From contig NZ_ML660024.1 in NCBI RefSeq assembly GCF_007004645.1, positions 95,041 through 159,040 of the forward strand: a stretch of 64,000 nt of DNA, given 5' to 3'. A model generated the notes under the pieces. That model searched no databases and was not told the origin of the DNA. It was given only the letters and a program-made list of their open reading frames with translations. Each line of letters starts with the position of its first letter. Position 1 is the stretch's first letter. The DNA comes from Aliiroseovarius halocynthiae. GTDB taxonomy: Bacteria; Pseudomonadota; Alphaproteobacteria; Rhodobacterales; Rhodobacteraceae. Positions 37,043 through 47,439 of the stretch are shown piece after piece. The translations under genes and the position numbers were made by a program.

Positions 37043-37968
37043 TACAGCTCATCCCCCCACGGCGGGTTTGCTCCGGCGCGCGAAACAGTGATGGCGGCCA
37101 CGTTGGCACCAAAGGCAAGGGCCTCAAATGCGATATCTGGCGTAAGGGTCGAAAGCGCTTCTTTCGTCAGTTGCCCCCGTTCAGACAGCTTGGCCATGAC
37201 GCCTGCATTGAAGGTGTCGCCTGCGCCGACCGTATCCACAATCTGAACGCGTTGCGCGGGAACGTCGATTTGTGCGCCATCTTTCAAAAACCCGCTCGCA
37301 CCTTCACCGCCGCGCGTGACAATAACGAATGCGGGACCATGTTCCAGCAACGCCCGCGCCTTCTCTTCCAGCGGCATTGGGGTCTGGTTGATCCAGTTCA
37401 AATCCTCATCCGAAACCTTGACCACATCCGCCAGTGAAATAAGGGCGTCCGACCGTGAACGATACCGTTCTTCATCCGTGATGAACCCCGCGCGTATGTT
37501 CGGATCAAGCATAACTGCGCGACTGGAGGCGTGACGTTTGGCGAATGCCAAATACGCATCTGCCCCCGGCTCACAGGCCAAACTGATGCCTCCGAAATAC
37601 AGCGCAGAGACGTCTGTCAGCTTTGGCGGCATATCGTCTGGCATCAGCATTCGACCAGCTGAATTTTCATCATAGAACGTGTAACTTGCGTGACCATCGA
37701 CCAGTTTCACAAAGGCCAATGTGGTGGGTCGATCACTGGTAACGACGTGGCGTGTATCGACACGGCTTGCGCCCAATGCCTCTGCCAGTTGACGGCCAAA
37801 CATATCGCTTGAAAGCCCCGTCAGCATGCCCGTGCGTGTGCCCAAGCGCCCCAAAGCGATGGCCGTGTTGAAAACGGCTCCGCCACAATGGGATACAAAT
37901 CCGTCGCGGCCTGATTGGGTCGCTTCCGGGATCATGTCAATCAAAGCTTCGCCACAGCAAAGGATCAT
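37042..37968 (-). CDS. Fructokinase (PfkB family), MtlZ-like
   Basis: A 308-residue ribokinase-fold kinase with GGAVFNTAIALGRLG and the ATP/anion-hole motif VDTVGAGDTFNAGVMAKL holding the catalytic Asp. In the Rhodobacter polyol operon the equivalent gene (mtlZ) phosphorylates fructose made from mannitol or sorbitol by the dehydrogenases. It precedes the FrcK-like gene with 1 nt overlap and follows xylB by 41 bp that hold a small hairpin. Confidence 0.93.
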   Translation of the reverse strand: MILCCGEALIDMIPEATQSGRDGFVSHCGGAVFNTAIALGRLGTRTGMLTGLSSDMFGRQLAEALGASRVDTRHVVTSDRPTTLAFVKLVDGHASYTFYDENSAGRMLMPDDMPPKLTDVSALYFGGISLACEPGADAYLAFAKRHASSRAVMLDPNIRAGFITDEERYRSRSDALISLADVVKVSDEDLNWINQTPMPLEEKARALLEHGPAFVIVTRGGEGASGFLKDGAQIDVPAQRVQIVDTVGAGDTFNAGVMAKLSERGQLTKEALSTLTPDIAFEALAFGANVAAITVSRAGANPPWGDEL

Positions 37969-37999
37969 CTGGGTTTACCTTCTTGTTGTTGCTCGAAGA

Positions 38000-38020
38000 C
38001 AGTGCAGTGTCATTGCACTG
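38000..38020 (-). promoter_or_regulatory. Hairpin spanning the xylB stop
   Basis: CAGTGCA (38000-38006) and TGCACTG (38014-38020) form a 7-bp stem with a 7-nt loop. The stop codon of xylB lies in it, so it probably modulates the processing between xylB and the fructokinase. Confidence 0.45.
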
Positions 38021-39461
38021 ACCGGATTGCAGGATAGGCGTCTTTGAACCGTTCATAAGCATCATCATAGGCCGAAAGCAAATCGGCCCTTGGGGTGATC
38101 CTGTCGCAATAATCTGGAGAACGCATCACGTCTTCTGGACGTGCATCAGTTGCCGCAACAATCGCCAGCCTTGCGGCACCAAGGGCCGCACCGAATTCGC
38201 CCCCCTTTGGTAATGAAATGCACGTTCCAAGTATCGTCGCAATAAGCTCCACCCAGTATCTTGATGCAGCGCCACCACCAACCGCGTAAAGCACTTTGAT
38301 TTCTGCACCCGTCGCTTTCATCGCCTCAGCACTGTCGCGCAGTGCGAAGGCAACCCCCTCAAGGACTGCGCGCGTCATATCGTCAAGGGACGTCTGGGTA
38401 TCAAGACCAAGGAACGCGGCCCGGATCTGTGCGTCGTTATGCGGGGTGCGCTCACCGGACAGATAAGGCAGGAACAGCTCGTTGCTGGGTGGTTTAATGT
38501 CGGCTCCAAGCGCCTTGGTCAGTGCTGCAGGAGATTGTCCGCTGATGCGGGATAACCAGTTCAAAGAATTGGTCGCCGAAAGCATAACGCCCATTTGGTA
38601 CCACCGGCCTGGGATTGCGTGGCAGAAGCTATGCAGCGCGGTTTCCGGTGCAGGATCACAGCCATCCCGTGCCAGCAGCAAAACACCAGACGTCCCAAGG
38701 GACACAAACCCCTGCCCTTCAGAAAGAGCACCAATGCCGCAGGCTGCCGCTGCATTGTCCCCAGCGCCACCCGCCACGATCACCGGGTGATTGATCCGCC
38801 ATTCCGAAAGGAGTTCTGTTTTGAGTTGCCCTGCTGGGGTACACCCCTCGACGAGGCGGGGCATCTGGTCAGACCGCATGTTGCCTGCATCGAGCAGCGT
38901 TGCAGACCACCTTCGCGCCCGTAAATCCAGCCACCCTGTACCCGAGCAATCAGAAACATCAGAGACATAGTCGCCAGTCAGATACCAATTCACATATGCG
39001 GCTGGTAACAGCACTTTGGAAACTCGAGCATGGTTTTCCGGCTCATGCGCCCGCACCCATTCCAGCTTCGGAGCCGTGAAACCGGGAAAGGCTACATTGC
39101 CTGAAATAGCGCGCATCTCGGGTATTGCGTCCAACCGTGCGGCTTCTTCATGGCTTCGGGTGTCGTTCCACATAATGCAGGGACGTATCGGATCGCCGCT
39201 TTCATCCACCAAGACAGCGCCGTGCATATGGCCCGACACCCCAAGGCCTTTAAGGTCAGCGAACTCTGGGTGAGCAACGCGCAATTCTCGCGCTGCAGAA
39301 GTCAGCGCATCAATCCAATCTTTGGGGTTTTGTTCGGACCAGCCCGGATGGGGATGATGGGTCGCATAGGCGCGTTCAGCCGATCCAATTGGACATCCTT
39401 CGGCGTCGACAAGCAACGCGCGTAGACCAGAAGTGCCCAGGTCGATACCCAAGAAAGCCAT
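38010..39461 (-). CDS. xylB: Xylulokinase
   Basis: A 483-residue FGGY kinase: MAFLGIDLGTSGLRALLVD (phosphate loop), GVSGHMHGAVLVDESGDPIRPCIMWNDTRS, FVSLGTSGVLL and AVGGGAASRYWVELIATILG in the adenosine-binding part. It phosphorylates D-xylulose, made from D-arabitol by the polyol dehydrogenases. Gene order (SDR, mannitol dehydrogenase, xylB, fructokinase) matches the Rhodobacter sphaeroides polyol operon. Stop of mtlK lies 3 nt upstream. Confidence 0.95.
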   Translation of the reverse strand: MAFLGIDLGTSGLRALLVDAEGCPIGSAERAYATHHPHPGWSEQNPKDWIDALTSAARELRVAHPEFADLKGLGVSGHMHGAVLVDESGDPIRPCIMWNDTRSHEEAARLDAIPEMRAISGNVAFPGFTAPKLEWVRAHEPENHARVSKVLLPAAYVNWYLTGDYVSDVSDCSGTGWLDLRARRWSATLLDAGNMRSDQMPRLVEGCTPAGQLKTELLSEWRINHPVIVAGGAGDNAAAACGIGALSEGQGFVSLGTSGVLLLARDGCDPAPETALHSFCHAIPGRWYQMGVMLSATNSLNWLSRISGQSPAALTKALGADIKPPSNELFLPYLSGERTPHNDAQIRAAFLGLDTQTSLDDMTRAVLEGVAFALRDSAEAMKATGAEIKVLYAVGGGAASRYWVELIATILGTCISLPKGGEFGAALGAARLAIVAATDARPEDVMRSPDYCDRITPRADLLSAYDDAYERFKDAYPAIRSVQ

Positions 39462-39464
39462 CTC

Positions 39465-40958
39465 TTAGTCTTTCAGGAATTGATCGATGGAGGTCTCGAC
39501 ACCCTTGGACCAGATTATATTGAGCCAGTTTGAAAATGCGTTCGCAAACAGGGGTTGGTCCGCGAGGTCCCCATAATACTGCCGTTGCCTGAGCCAAACC
39601 AACGGGTCTGCTTTGGCCAAAACAGCAGTTTCCTGAAGGTCGTCCCAAAACGGGTCGTTCGGCTCAATCCGGCTGCCATCTTCGCGTGTACCTTCGCACA
39701 TCCGCGCCCACGCGGCTTCGACCAAAGCAAGACCTTCGATCGGTGCGCCTGCTGCGATGCCTTCGCGGATTGTAGGGATGACGAATCCAGGGTGCCGTGA
39801 CGAACCGTCAAAGGCCACACGGCGGGTCGTGTCAATAATGCGCGGGTTCGAAAAGCGGCGGTCGATCAGGTCGACATAATCCTTTGGCGTGGTGTCCGGA
39901 ACTGGCTTCACGTGCAGTGCAATCTCGTTCAACGCGATGCTTCGGAAAAGACTTCGGATTTTCGCGTTCGCCATGCAGTCAGAAATGGTCGCGACCGACA
40001 AGATTTCACCAACCCCTGCGATGATCTGATGTCCGCCATTCAGGATACGAATTTTCATCGCTTCATAGTCATGGACATGGTCGGTGAACGTGGCGCCAAC
40101 CTTGTCCAAATCCGGGCGACCGGAACAGAAGTCATCCTCGATCACCCACTGGCGGTAGTTTTCATGGGTCACAGGTGATGCATCAGAAATGCCCAGCGAG
40201 CGGACCAGCTCAATCTCTTTCAATCCCGTTGCTGGGACAATGCAGTCCACCATTGAGTTCGGGAACGAGCAGTTCTTGTCGATCCAATTAGCAAGCTCGG
40301 GATCGATCAATCGTGCCAACGAGACGACGGTCTGCCGAAGGACAGCGCCGTTGCCTTGAAGGTTGTCACAACTGAGGCCGGTGAACGGCCCTATCCCGCG
40401 ATCTTTTCGCATCTTAAGTGCCGCCACTATGGCGCCGAACGCCGTAGTCGGGCTTTCCGGATGTGCGACGTCATGCGCGATGTCTGGATGTGTTGCGTCA
40501 AACGTCTTGGAGACCGGGTCGACATAGTATCCGCCCTCGGTCACGGTCAGAGATACAATACGGATATCGGGCTGCGCCATCCGTTCGATCAGTTGCTGAT
40601 TGCTCGGCTGAACAGGGACGAAGTCGATCATCGGTCCGATGACTTCTGCCGATGTACCGGCCGGATCCAGCTCGACCAGAGTTGTCAGATAGTCCTGTTC
40701 GGCCAGTTTTTGGCGTTGCCTTTCATCATTTGGACGGACACCCGCCCCGACGATGGCCCAATCAAGCGCTTCTCCGTTTTGCATCAAACGATGCAAGTAC
40801 CAAGCTTGATGGGCGCGATGAAAGTTTCCAAGCCCGATATGGACAATTCCGGCCGAAAGGCCTGCACGGTCGTAGGCCGGGCAAGACACCGAAGGCGGCA
40901 GATCCGCCAGGTTTTCGTCGCTCAACTGAACGAGGGCTGGATCAAGTGCATGTGCCAT
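39465..40958 (-). CDS. mtlK: Mannitol 2-dehydrogenase
   Basis: A 497-residue polyol-specific long-chain dehydrogenase with VHIGLGNFHRAHQAWYLHRL (NAD fold), LTVTEGGYY and the catalytic MKIRILNGGHQIIAG block with conserved Lys, Asn and His. ATG at 40958 is preferred: it follows the SDR stop by 2 nt, with GGATGAG as ribosome-binding site; an ORF start at 40973 is a TTG. It oxidises D-mannitol (and D-arabitol) to fructose (xylulose). Confidence 0.95.
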   Translation of the reverse strand: MAHALDPALVQLSDENLADLPPSVSCPAYDRAGLSAGIVHIGLGNFHRAHQAWYLHRLMQNGEALDWAIVGAGVRPNDERQRQKLAEQDYLTTLVELDPAGTSAEVIGPMIDFVPVQPSNQQLIERMAQPDIRIVSLTVTEGGYYVDPVSKTFDATHPDIAHDVAHPESPTTAFGAIVAALKMRKDRGIGPFTGLSCDNLQGNGAVLRQTVVSLARLIDPELANWIDKNCSFPNSMVDCIVPATGLKEIELVRSLGISDASPVTHENYRQWVIEDDFCSGRPDLDKVGATFTDHVHDYEAMKIRILNGGHQIIAGVGEILSVATISDCMANAKIRSLFRSIALNEIALHVKPVPDTTPKDYVDLIDRRFSNPRIIDTTRRVAFDGSSRHPGFVIPTIREGIAAGAPIEGLALVEAAWARMCEGTREDGSRIEPNDPFWDDLQETAVLAKADPLVWLRQRQYYGDLADQPLFANAFSNWLNIIWSKGVETSIDQFLKD

Positions 40959-40960
40959 CT

Positions 40961-41730
40961 TCAACTCATCCAATTCCCACCATCTACACCGATGGTCTGG
41001 GCCACGATGTAGTCAGCTTCTTTGGTCGCGAGGAAAACAGCCATTCCGGTTAGATCCTGAGCGGTGCCCATTCGCCCGAATGGCACAGCGTCACCCACCT
41101 CTTTCTTCTTCTGACCAAGCGGCTTGCGTTCGTACTTCGCGAAGAAGGCATCGACACCGTCCCAATGCGCGCCATCGACCACGCCGGGCGCAATGGCATT
41201 TACGTTGATACCGTGCTGAATAAGGTTGAGACCCGCAGATTGGGTCAGGCTGATGACGGCGGCTTTCGAAGCGCAATAAACGCCCACCAGTGCTTCACCA
41301 CGCCGACCCGCTTGGCTGGCCATGTTGATGATCTTGCCGCCTTCGCCGCGGGCAATCATGTGACGGGCAACGGCTTGCATGGTGAACAGCACACCGGACA
41401 CGTTGATGGCAAAAACAGCGTCGAAGTCGTCACGGGTGATCTCGTCGATCGGGGCGGCTGTAAAGATGGCTGCGTTGTTGACCAAGATGTCGATCCCGCC
41501 AAACTGATCTGCTGTCTGTGCGACTGCGGTGTCGATACTGCCTTGCTGGGTCACATCCATTTCGATGGCAATCGCAGCGCTGCCCAGTTCCTGTGCAGCC
41601 GCTTGCGCGCGCGCCATGTCGATATCGGCAATCGCAACCTGAGCACCTTCCGCAACATAGGCCTTCGCAAATTCAAGCCCTATGCCGCGCGCAGCGCCCG
41701 TAATCATCGCTGTTTTGCCCGCAAGTCGTT

Positions 41731-41734
<4 letters not shown>
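40961..41734 (-). CDS. smoS: Sorbitol dehydrogenase (SDR), SmoS-like
   Basis: A 257-residue short-chain dehydrogenase: TGAARGIG cofactor motif, NNAAIF, catalytic Ser (MASQAGRRG), YCASK. The later block ([30 protein letters not shown]) and the end [16 protein letters not shown] match the Rhodobacter SmoS sequence closely. It oxidises D-glucitol, galactitol or iditol to ketoses. It overlaps the start of its neighbour smoK by ATGA and is followed by mtlK with 2 nt. Confidence 0.95.
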
Positions 41735-42735
<1,001 letters not shown>

Positions 42736-42744
42736 GATCTTTCC

Positions 42745-43575
42745 TTATTTCACTGCGCCGAAGGTCAAGCCGCGGACAAGTTGTTTCTGACTGAACCAGC
42801 CAAGGATCAGGATTGGAGCGATGGCCATCGTCGAGGCCGCGCTGAGTTTCGCAAAGAACAGGCCCTCGGGGCTGGAATAGCTGGCGATGAACGCGGTCAG
42901 CGGGGCGGCGTCGACGGCCGTCAAGTTCAGCGTCCAGAACGCTTCATTCCATGCGAGGATGAAATTCAGCAGAAGCGTCGAGGCGATGCCGGGTATTGCC
43001 ATTGGCGTAAGCACATAGAGGATTTCTTCTTTCAACGTTGCCCCATCCATCCGCGCGGCTTCCAGAATTTCACCCGGAATTTCGCGGAAATAGGTGTAAA
43101 GCATCCAGACAATGATCGGCAGGTTGATCAGCATCAGCACGATGACCAAACCCGCGCGGCTATCCAGCAGCCCCAGCTGAATGAACAAGAGGTAGATGGG
43201 GTACAGAACGCCAACCGCCGGAAGCATTTTCGTCGACAGCATCCACAGCAGAATGTCCTTGGTGCGTTTCGACGGTACGAAGGCCATGGACCAAGCCGCG
43301 GGGATCGCGATCATCGTTCCAAGAATGGTCGAACCGCCAGCAAGGATGATCGAGTTCCACAGGAACCGCATATAGTCCGACCGCTCCTGAACCACTGAAT
43401 AGTTCTCTAAGGTCCAATCGAAGTTCAAAAAGATCGGCGGGCTTGCGATGGCCTGAGCTTCAGTTTTGAAGCTGGTCAGGATCGTCCAGAGGATCGGGAA
43501 GAAAATTAGGAAACCGATCAGCCAAGCCAGGGCCGTGTTCAGAGCTTTGCGTTGTGTTGTCGCTGCGCGTGCCAT
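42745..43575 (-). CDS. smoG: Polyol ABC transporter permease SmoG
   Basis: A 276-residue MalG-type permease with six membrane segments and the coupling EAA loop EAARMDGATLKEEILYVLTPMAIPG. It forms the membrane channel with SmoF. Ends 9 nt before smoK on the minus strand. Confidence 0.94.
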   Translation of the reverse strand: MARAATTQRKALNTALAWLIGFLIFFPILWTILTSFKTEAQAIASPPIFLNFDWTLENYSVVQERSDYMRFLWNSIILAGGSTILGTMIAIPAAWSMAFVPSKRTKDILLWMLSTKMLPAVGVLYPIYLLFIQLGLLDSRAGLVIVLMLINLPIIVWMLYTYFREIPGEILEAARMDGATLKEEILYVLTPMAIPGIASTLLLNFILAWNEAFWTLNLTAVDAAPLTAFIASYSSPEGLFFAKLSAASTMAIAPILILGWFSQKQLVRGLTFGAVK

Positions 43576-43587
43576 GATGTGCCCCTC

Positions 43588-44466
43588 CTATGCGTCCAGG
43601 TTTTTGCCAACGACGCGCATCAACAAGACGGCGAGGATATTGGCGAGAATGATTGCGTAGACGCCCCCTGCGGACCCAAGGCCCACGTTCTGGCTTTCCA
43701 ACACACGCTGGAAGATCAGGTAAGAGAGTGTCTTGGTGCCGAATGCACCGCCGGTCGTCACGAAGATTTCGGCGAAGATGGCCAAAAGAAAGATCGTTTG
43801 GATCAGGATCACAATTGTGATGGCGCGCGACAGATGCGGCAGAATGATGAACCAAAAGCGCTTTAGAACCGGTGCGCCGTCCATCTCGGCGGCTTCAAGC
43901 TGTTCGCTGTCCAGCGATTGGATGGCGGTCAGTAGGATAAGCGTCGCGAATGGCAGCCATTGCCATGATACGATCAGGATAAGCGACGGAAGGGACGCTT
44001 GGCTTAGCCATTGCACGGGCTCTGCGCCAAAGGCCTTCCAAAGGTGTGCAAGGATGCCGTTTGTCGGATCCATGAACATGTTTTTCCAGACCAGCGCCGA
44101 AACCGTGGGCATTACGAAAAATGGTGCAATCACCATAATGCGCACAACGCCCTGACCCCACATCGGCTGATCCAGAAGAATCGCCAGCAAGATCCCGAAG
44201 ACGATGGTGATCACCAAGACGCCCCCGACAATGATCAACGTCGCTTGGACACTTGGCCAAAAGGAACTTGAGCTTAGAAAACGGGCATAGTTCGCAAAGC
44301 CCACCCACTCCAAACCATTGGCTACTGAATCCCCGCGCAGTGGCAGGTATTTCTTGAATGAAAAAAACAGCGTCATCGTCAGTGGTACAAGCATCCATCC
44401 TAGAAGCAGGATCACTGCAGGTGCCATCATAAGTCTGGCTGCTGATCGTGAGTGCTGGGTCGCCAT
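43588..44466 (-). CDS. smoF: Polyol ABC transporter permease SmoF
   Basis: A 292-residue MalF-type permease with the EAA-like EAAEMDGAPVLKRFWFIILPHLSRAI near the C-terminus and about six hydrophobic segments. It starts downstream of smoE after a strong hairpin; the gap to smoG is 12 nt. Confidence 0.94.
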   Translation of the reverse strand: MATQHSRSAARLMMAPAVILLLGWMLVPLTMTLFFSFKKYLPLRGDSVANGLEWVGFANYARFLSSSSFWPSVQATLIIVGGVLVITIVFGILLAILLDQPMWGQGVVRIMVIAPFFVMPTVSALVWKNMFMDPTNGILAHLWKAFGAEPVQWLSQASLPSLILIVSWQWLPFATLILLTAIQSLDSEQLEAAEMDGAPVLKRFWFIILPHLSRAITIVILIQTIFLLAIFAEIFVTTGGAFGTKTLSYLIFQRVLESQNVGLGSAGGVYAIILANILAVLLMRVVGKNLDA

Positions 44467-44536
44467 GACACATCTCCTTCGTTGACGGGCAAGCCGCCTT
44501 TAACGAGGTAAAGCTATTTTGGTTTGGGTTAGGGGT

Positions 44537-44565
44537 CGAGGGGCGGCGCAGTCAGCCGCCCCTCG
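44537..44565 (-). terminator. Strong intergenic hairpin between smoE and smoF
   Basis: CGAGGGGCGGC (44537-44547) and GCCGCCCCTCG (44555-44565) form an 11-bp GC-rich stem with a 7-nt loop, 18 bp after the smoE stop. There is no T tract on the operon strand. Such hairpins commonly protect the binding-protein mRNA or partly terminate transcription, giving excess of SmoE over permeases. Confidence 0.75.
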
Positions 44566-44583
44566 CAGTCTTGCCAATTGGGC

Positions 44584-45888
44584 CTAGCGGTATCCCGCAG
44601 CCTCCATGGCGTCGTTTGTGATCGCCTGTGCTTTGGCCAGAGCCTCTTCGACGCTCTGCTGGCCTGCATAGGCGGCCGAGAATTCCTGGCTCACTTCAGT
44701 GGCAATGCCAGCGAATTCAGGGATGGCGGCGAACTGAATGCCCACATAGGGCGACGGTTCGACGGTCGAGTTATTCGGATCAGCCGACAGGATTGAGTCC
44801 AAGGTCATTTGAGCGAAAGGAACCGACTTGTAGTTTTCGTTCTCGTACAGCGAGGTGCGCGCGCCCGGAGGTACATTTGCCCAGCCTTCTTTGGCGGCAA
44901 CCAGCTCGATATAGTCTTTAGACGTCGCCCACTCGATGAACTGAGTAGCTGCATCTTGTTTCTGCGTGCCCGCCGGAATGGCAAGGGCCCATGCCCACAG
45001 CCAGTTCGAGCGTTTGCCCAGCCCGGTATCCGGTGCCAGCGCGAAACCAACGCTGTCGGCAACGGTCGAGTCACTGGGGTTGGTCACGAACGATGCTGCA
45101 ACAGTCGCGTCGATCCACATGCCACACTTGCCTTGCTGGAACAGCGACAGGTTTTCGTTGAAACCGTTGGTCGCGTAGCCAGCCGGACCGCTTTCATCCA
45201 TCATTCCTTTGTAGAAATTCAGGGTGTTGGCCCAAGCATCAGTGTCGAACTGTGCGTTCCATTCCATATCGAACCAGCGTGCACCGAACGAGTTCGACAT
45301 AGCTGTGATGAAAGCACCGCCTTCACCCCAACCGGCCTTGCCGCGCAGGCAAATCCCGTTGATTTCGTTGTCGCGGTCGGTCATGGCAGCTGCGGCTTCA
45401 CGAATGAAGTCCCAAGTCGGTGCGTCCGGCATCTGCATGCCTGCCTTTTCCATCAGGTCGGTGCGATACATGATCATCGAGCTTTCACCATAAAACGGTG
45501 CAGCATACAAAGTGCCTTCATGTGAAAGGCCACCGGCCATCGCAGGAAGAATGTCACCGGCGTCGTATTCAGCCGACAGGTTATCAAGCGGAACTAGCCA
45601 GCCATTGGCACCCCAGATCGGCGTTTCGTACATCCCGATGGTCATGATGTCGAACGCGCCGCCTTTGGTGGTGATGTCGGTCGTCACACGCTGACGAAGA
45701 ACGTTTTCTTCAAGCGTCACCCATTCAACGTCGTGACCGGTCTTGGCGGTGAAATCGTCGGTATAACCCTGCATTCGGATCATATCGCCGTTATTAACTG
45801 TGGCGATCGTAATCGTGTCAGCAAAGGCGGCACCTGTGGTCATCACAGACAACGCCGTAGCCGCACGCAGTGCGTTAGAAAGTTTCAT
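44584..45888 (-). CDS. smoE: Polyol ABC transporter substrate-binding protein
   Basis: A 434-residue periplasmic SBP_bac_1 protein. Signal peptide MKLSNALRAATALSVMTTGAAFA; ATG 45888 has GGGAGG six bases upstream, while the longer frame (45951) has none. Rich in Trp/Gly as in sugar-binding family members (NGDMIRMQGYTDDF). First gene of the operon. An operator-like palindrome lies 72 bp upstream. Confidence 0.95.
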   Translation of the reverse strand: MKLSNALRAATALSVMTTGAAFADTITIATVNNGDMIRMQGYTDDFTAKTGHDVEWVTLEENVLRQRVTTDITTKGGAFDIMTIGMYETPIWGANGWLVPLDNLSAEYDAGDILPAMAGGLSHEGTLYAAPFYGESSMIMYRTDLMEKAGMQMPDAPTWDFIREAAAAMTDRDNEINGICLRGKAGWGEGGAFITAMSNSFGARWFDMEWNAQFDTDAWANTLNFYKGMMDESGPAGYATNGFNENLSLFQQGKCGMWIDATVAASFVTNPSDSTVADSVGFALAPDTGLGKRSNWLWAWALAIPAGTQKQDAATQFIEWATSKDYIELVAAKEGWANVPPGARTSLYENENYKSVPFAQMTLDSILSADPNNSTVEPSPYVGIQFAAIPEFAGIATEVSQEFSAAYAGQQSVEEALAKAQAITNDAMEAAGYR

Positions 45889-45959
45889 TGGTTCCTCCCA
45901 CGGAATGTAAATTATGCCACGAGCATAGAGTCCAGACTTCCGCTTCGTCAATCTTAAAT

Positions 45960-45973
45960 TTTACGCGCGTAAA
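45960..45973. promoter_or_regulatory. Putative LacI-family operator upstream of smoE
   Basis: TTTACGCGCGTAAA is a perfect 14-bp palindrome with the central CG typical of LacI-family sites, in the 117 bp between the LacI-type regulator and smoE. Flanks extend the symmetry imperfectly (AAAT/ATTT). Confidence 0.7.
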
Positions 45974-46005
45974 TTTTATTGTTGGTATCGCGCAAAAACA
46001 ATTAC

Positions 46006-47037
46006 TTATGCCGACGCACGCATTATCAGTTCTCCGTCAAACAGCGTCGATTTGCGCTCCGGCGCACGCACGCCCGATTCGATCATCGCCAGTATTGTCT
46101 CGACGCTTTTTGTCGCGATCGCCGAATAGTTATGGGAAACCGTCGTCAGTGTCGGGCAGGTGTATCTGGAAAACGGGTGGTTATCATGGCCCGCCACACG
46201 CAGGGTGCAATCATCTCCTAAGCCAACCTTGAACCCCGCTTCGTAAGCCGCCGCGAGGAACCCTATGGCCAATCGGTCGTTGCTGCAGAAGACAGTACGC
46301 GACGGAAGCGAACCTTCAGACAAGACGCGCGTGCCTTCACGATATCCGATTTCTTCGATTTCCCACCCTTCGCCGGCAGCTTGTATCACATGCGGTGTGT
46401 GGCCCATGCGCTCCATGGTTTCCAAATATGCCGTTCGCCGCTTGTTGGCGTTGGGGTTTGGTGGCGACTTCATCTCGAAGAACGCAGGGGGTTCACCTGT
46501 TCTTGTGAGGTACTTCAACATCATCTCGGTGGCCTGAGTATTGTTGTGTCCAACAAAAGCTTCGCCTGCCCCGTCGATATTTGCGTCAAAGTTTACCGTG
46601 GGCACTTCGCGGCAAAACCGTTCGATTGCAGCGGTATCAGAAATCCGCCCAAGAGGCGCCAGAAGTACGCCCGCCGGTTTAATCGACAACAACGAGTCCA
46701 GATTCTCAACCTCAAGCTTTGCGTCACCATGAGAGCTTAGAAGGATCGGACGGAAACCTGCCGAAATGACCATATCCTCAATCCGTCGGGCGATTTCGGC
46801 AAAAAACGGATCGGCCAGATATGGCACCACGATCCCCAGATTTTTGGTCAGCTTTCTATTTTGGTTCATCGCAAAGATGTTTGGGCGATAGTCGTGCTCT
46901 TTCAGGGCCCGTTCGATTTTCTCACGCGTGGATGCTCGCACGCTTTCGGGATCATTGAAGTATTTCGATACAGTCGGTCGCGAGATGCCACTGACCGCAG
47001 CAAACTCTTCCATGTTCCTAATCTTCCGACCGCTCAT
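46006..47037 (-). CDS. LacI family transcriptional regulator of the polyol operon
   Basis: A 343-residue regulator. N-terminal helix-turn-helix: MEEFAAVSGISRPTVSKYFNDPESVRASTREKIERALKE; then a periplasmic-binding-like core (VVPYLADPFFAEIARRIEDM). ATG 47037 is chosen because GAGG lies eight bases upstream (a GTG at 47046 also opens the frame). It lies directly upstream of smoE on the same strand and probably represses it through the palindrome at 45960, with a polyol or its product as effector; inferred. Confidence 0.92.
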   Translation of the reverse strand: MSGRKIRNMEEFAAVSGISRPTVSKYFNDPESVRASTREKIERALKEHDYRPNIFAMNQNRKLTKNLGIVVPYLADPFFAEIARRIEDMVISAGFRPILLSSHGDAKLEVENLDSLLSIKPAGVLLAPLGRISDTAAIERFCREVPTVNFDANIDGAGEAFVGHNNTQATEMMLKYLTRTGEPPAFFEMKSPPNPNANKRRTAYLETMERMGHTPHVIQAAGEGWEIEEIGYREGTRVLSEGSLPSRTVFCSNDRLAIGFLAAAYEAGFKVGLGDDCTLRVAGHDNHPFSRYTCPTLTTVSHNYSAIATKSVETILAMIESGVRAPERKSTLFDGELIMRASA

Positions 47038-47128
47038 CCAATGCACCTCAAACTTACCTGAAGTTTACAATTTCTTATCGCGCGGGAAAAATCAAATAAG
47101 TTGTTTTGAGCAGCAGTCAGTTGACGAG

Positions 47129-47222
47129 GCGTTTGCCCAGAGGCGACATCCGCGCAACGCACAACATCCGTCACTTTGGGCTCGCTCCGGAACTTCGCCA
47201 CAGCCTTTGCGAACAGCCGCTT
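47129..47222 (-). pseudogene. IS66-type TnpA-like remnant
   Basis: The minus-strand frame contains KRLFAKAVAKFRSEPKVTDVVRCADVASGQ, resembling the alphaproteobacterial IS66 accessory protein pattern VTDVxRRADVxxxxIYRW, but lacks the following YRW helix and the rest. Remnant only. Confidence 0.3.
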
Positions 47223-47320
47223 TTCAATTTGGGTCAGAAATGCTTGACGTTTGGGCCAGAATTGCATGACGTGATTTTCTACTTTCTTGAAGATATGGCT
47301 ATCAAAAGAGACAAAGGTTT

Positions 47321-47352
47321 GTGACGTTCCACACCTTATTGTCGAACGTCAC
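47321..47352. repeat. Inverted repeat at the right island border
   Basis: GTGACGTTC (47321-47329) and GAACGTCAC (47344-47352) are perfect 9-bp arms around a 14-nt spacer. The second arm lies in the right copy of the island repeat. Confidence 0.75.
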
Positions 47353-47419
47353 ACGAAACTGACCCAACCGTCATAGTTGGACCGGAAACAGATCGCGTGG
47401 ATTGTGAAAACTTCGGCCC
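47334..47419 (+). repeat. Island-flanking direct repeat, right copy
   Basis: 86 bp matching 35014-35098 (about 93% identity) in the same orientation. The two copies bracket 12.2 kb that hold the entire polyol operon. Confidence 0.85.
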
Positions 47420-47439
47420 AAAGCCGACATCCAGAGACG

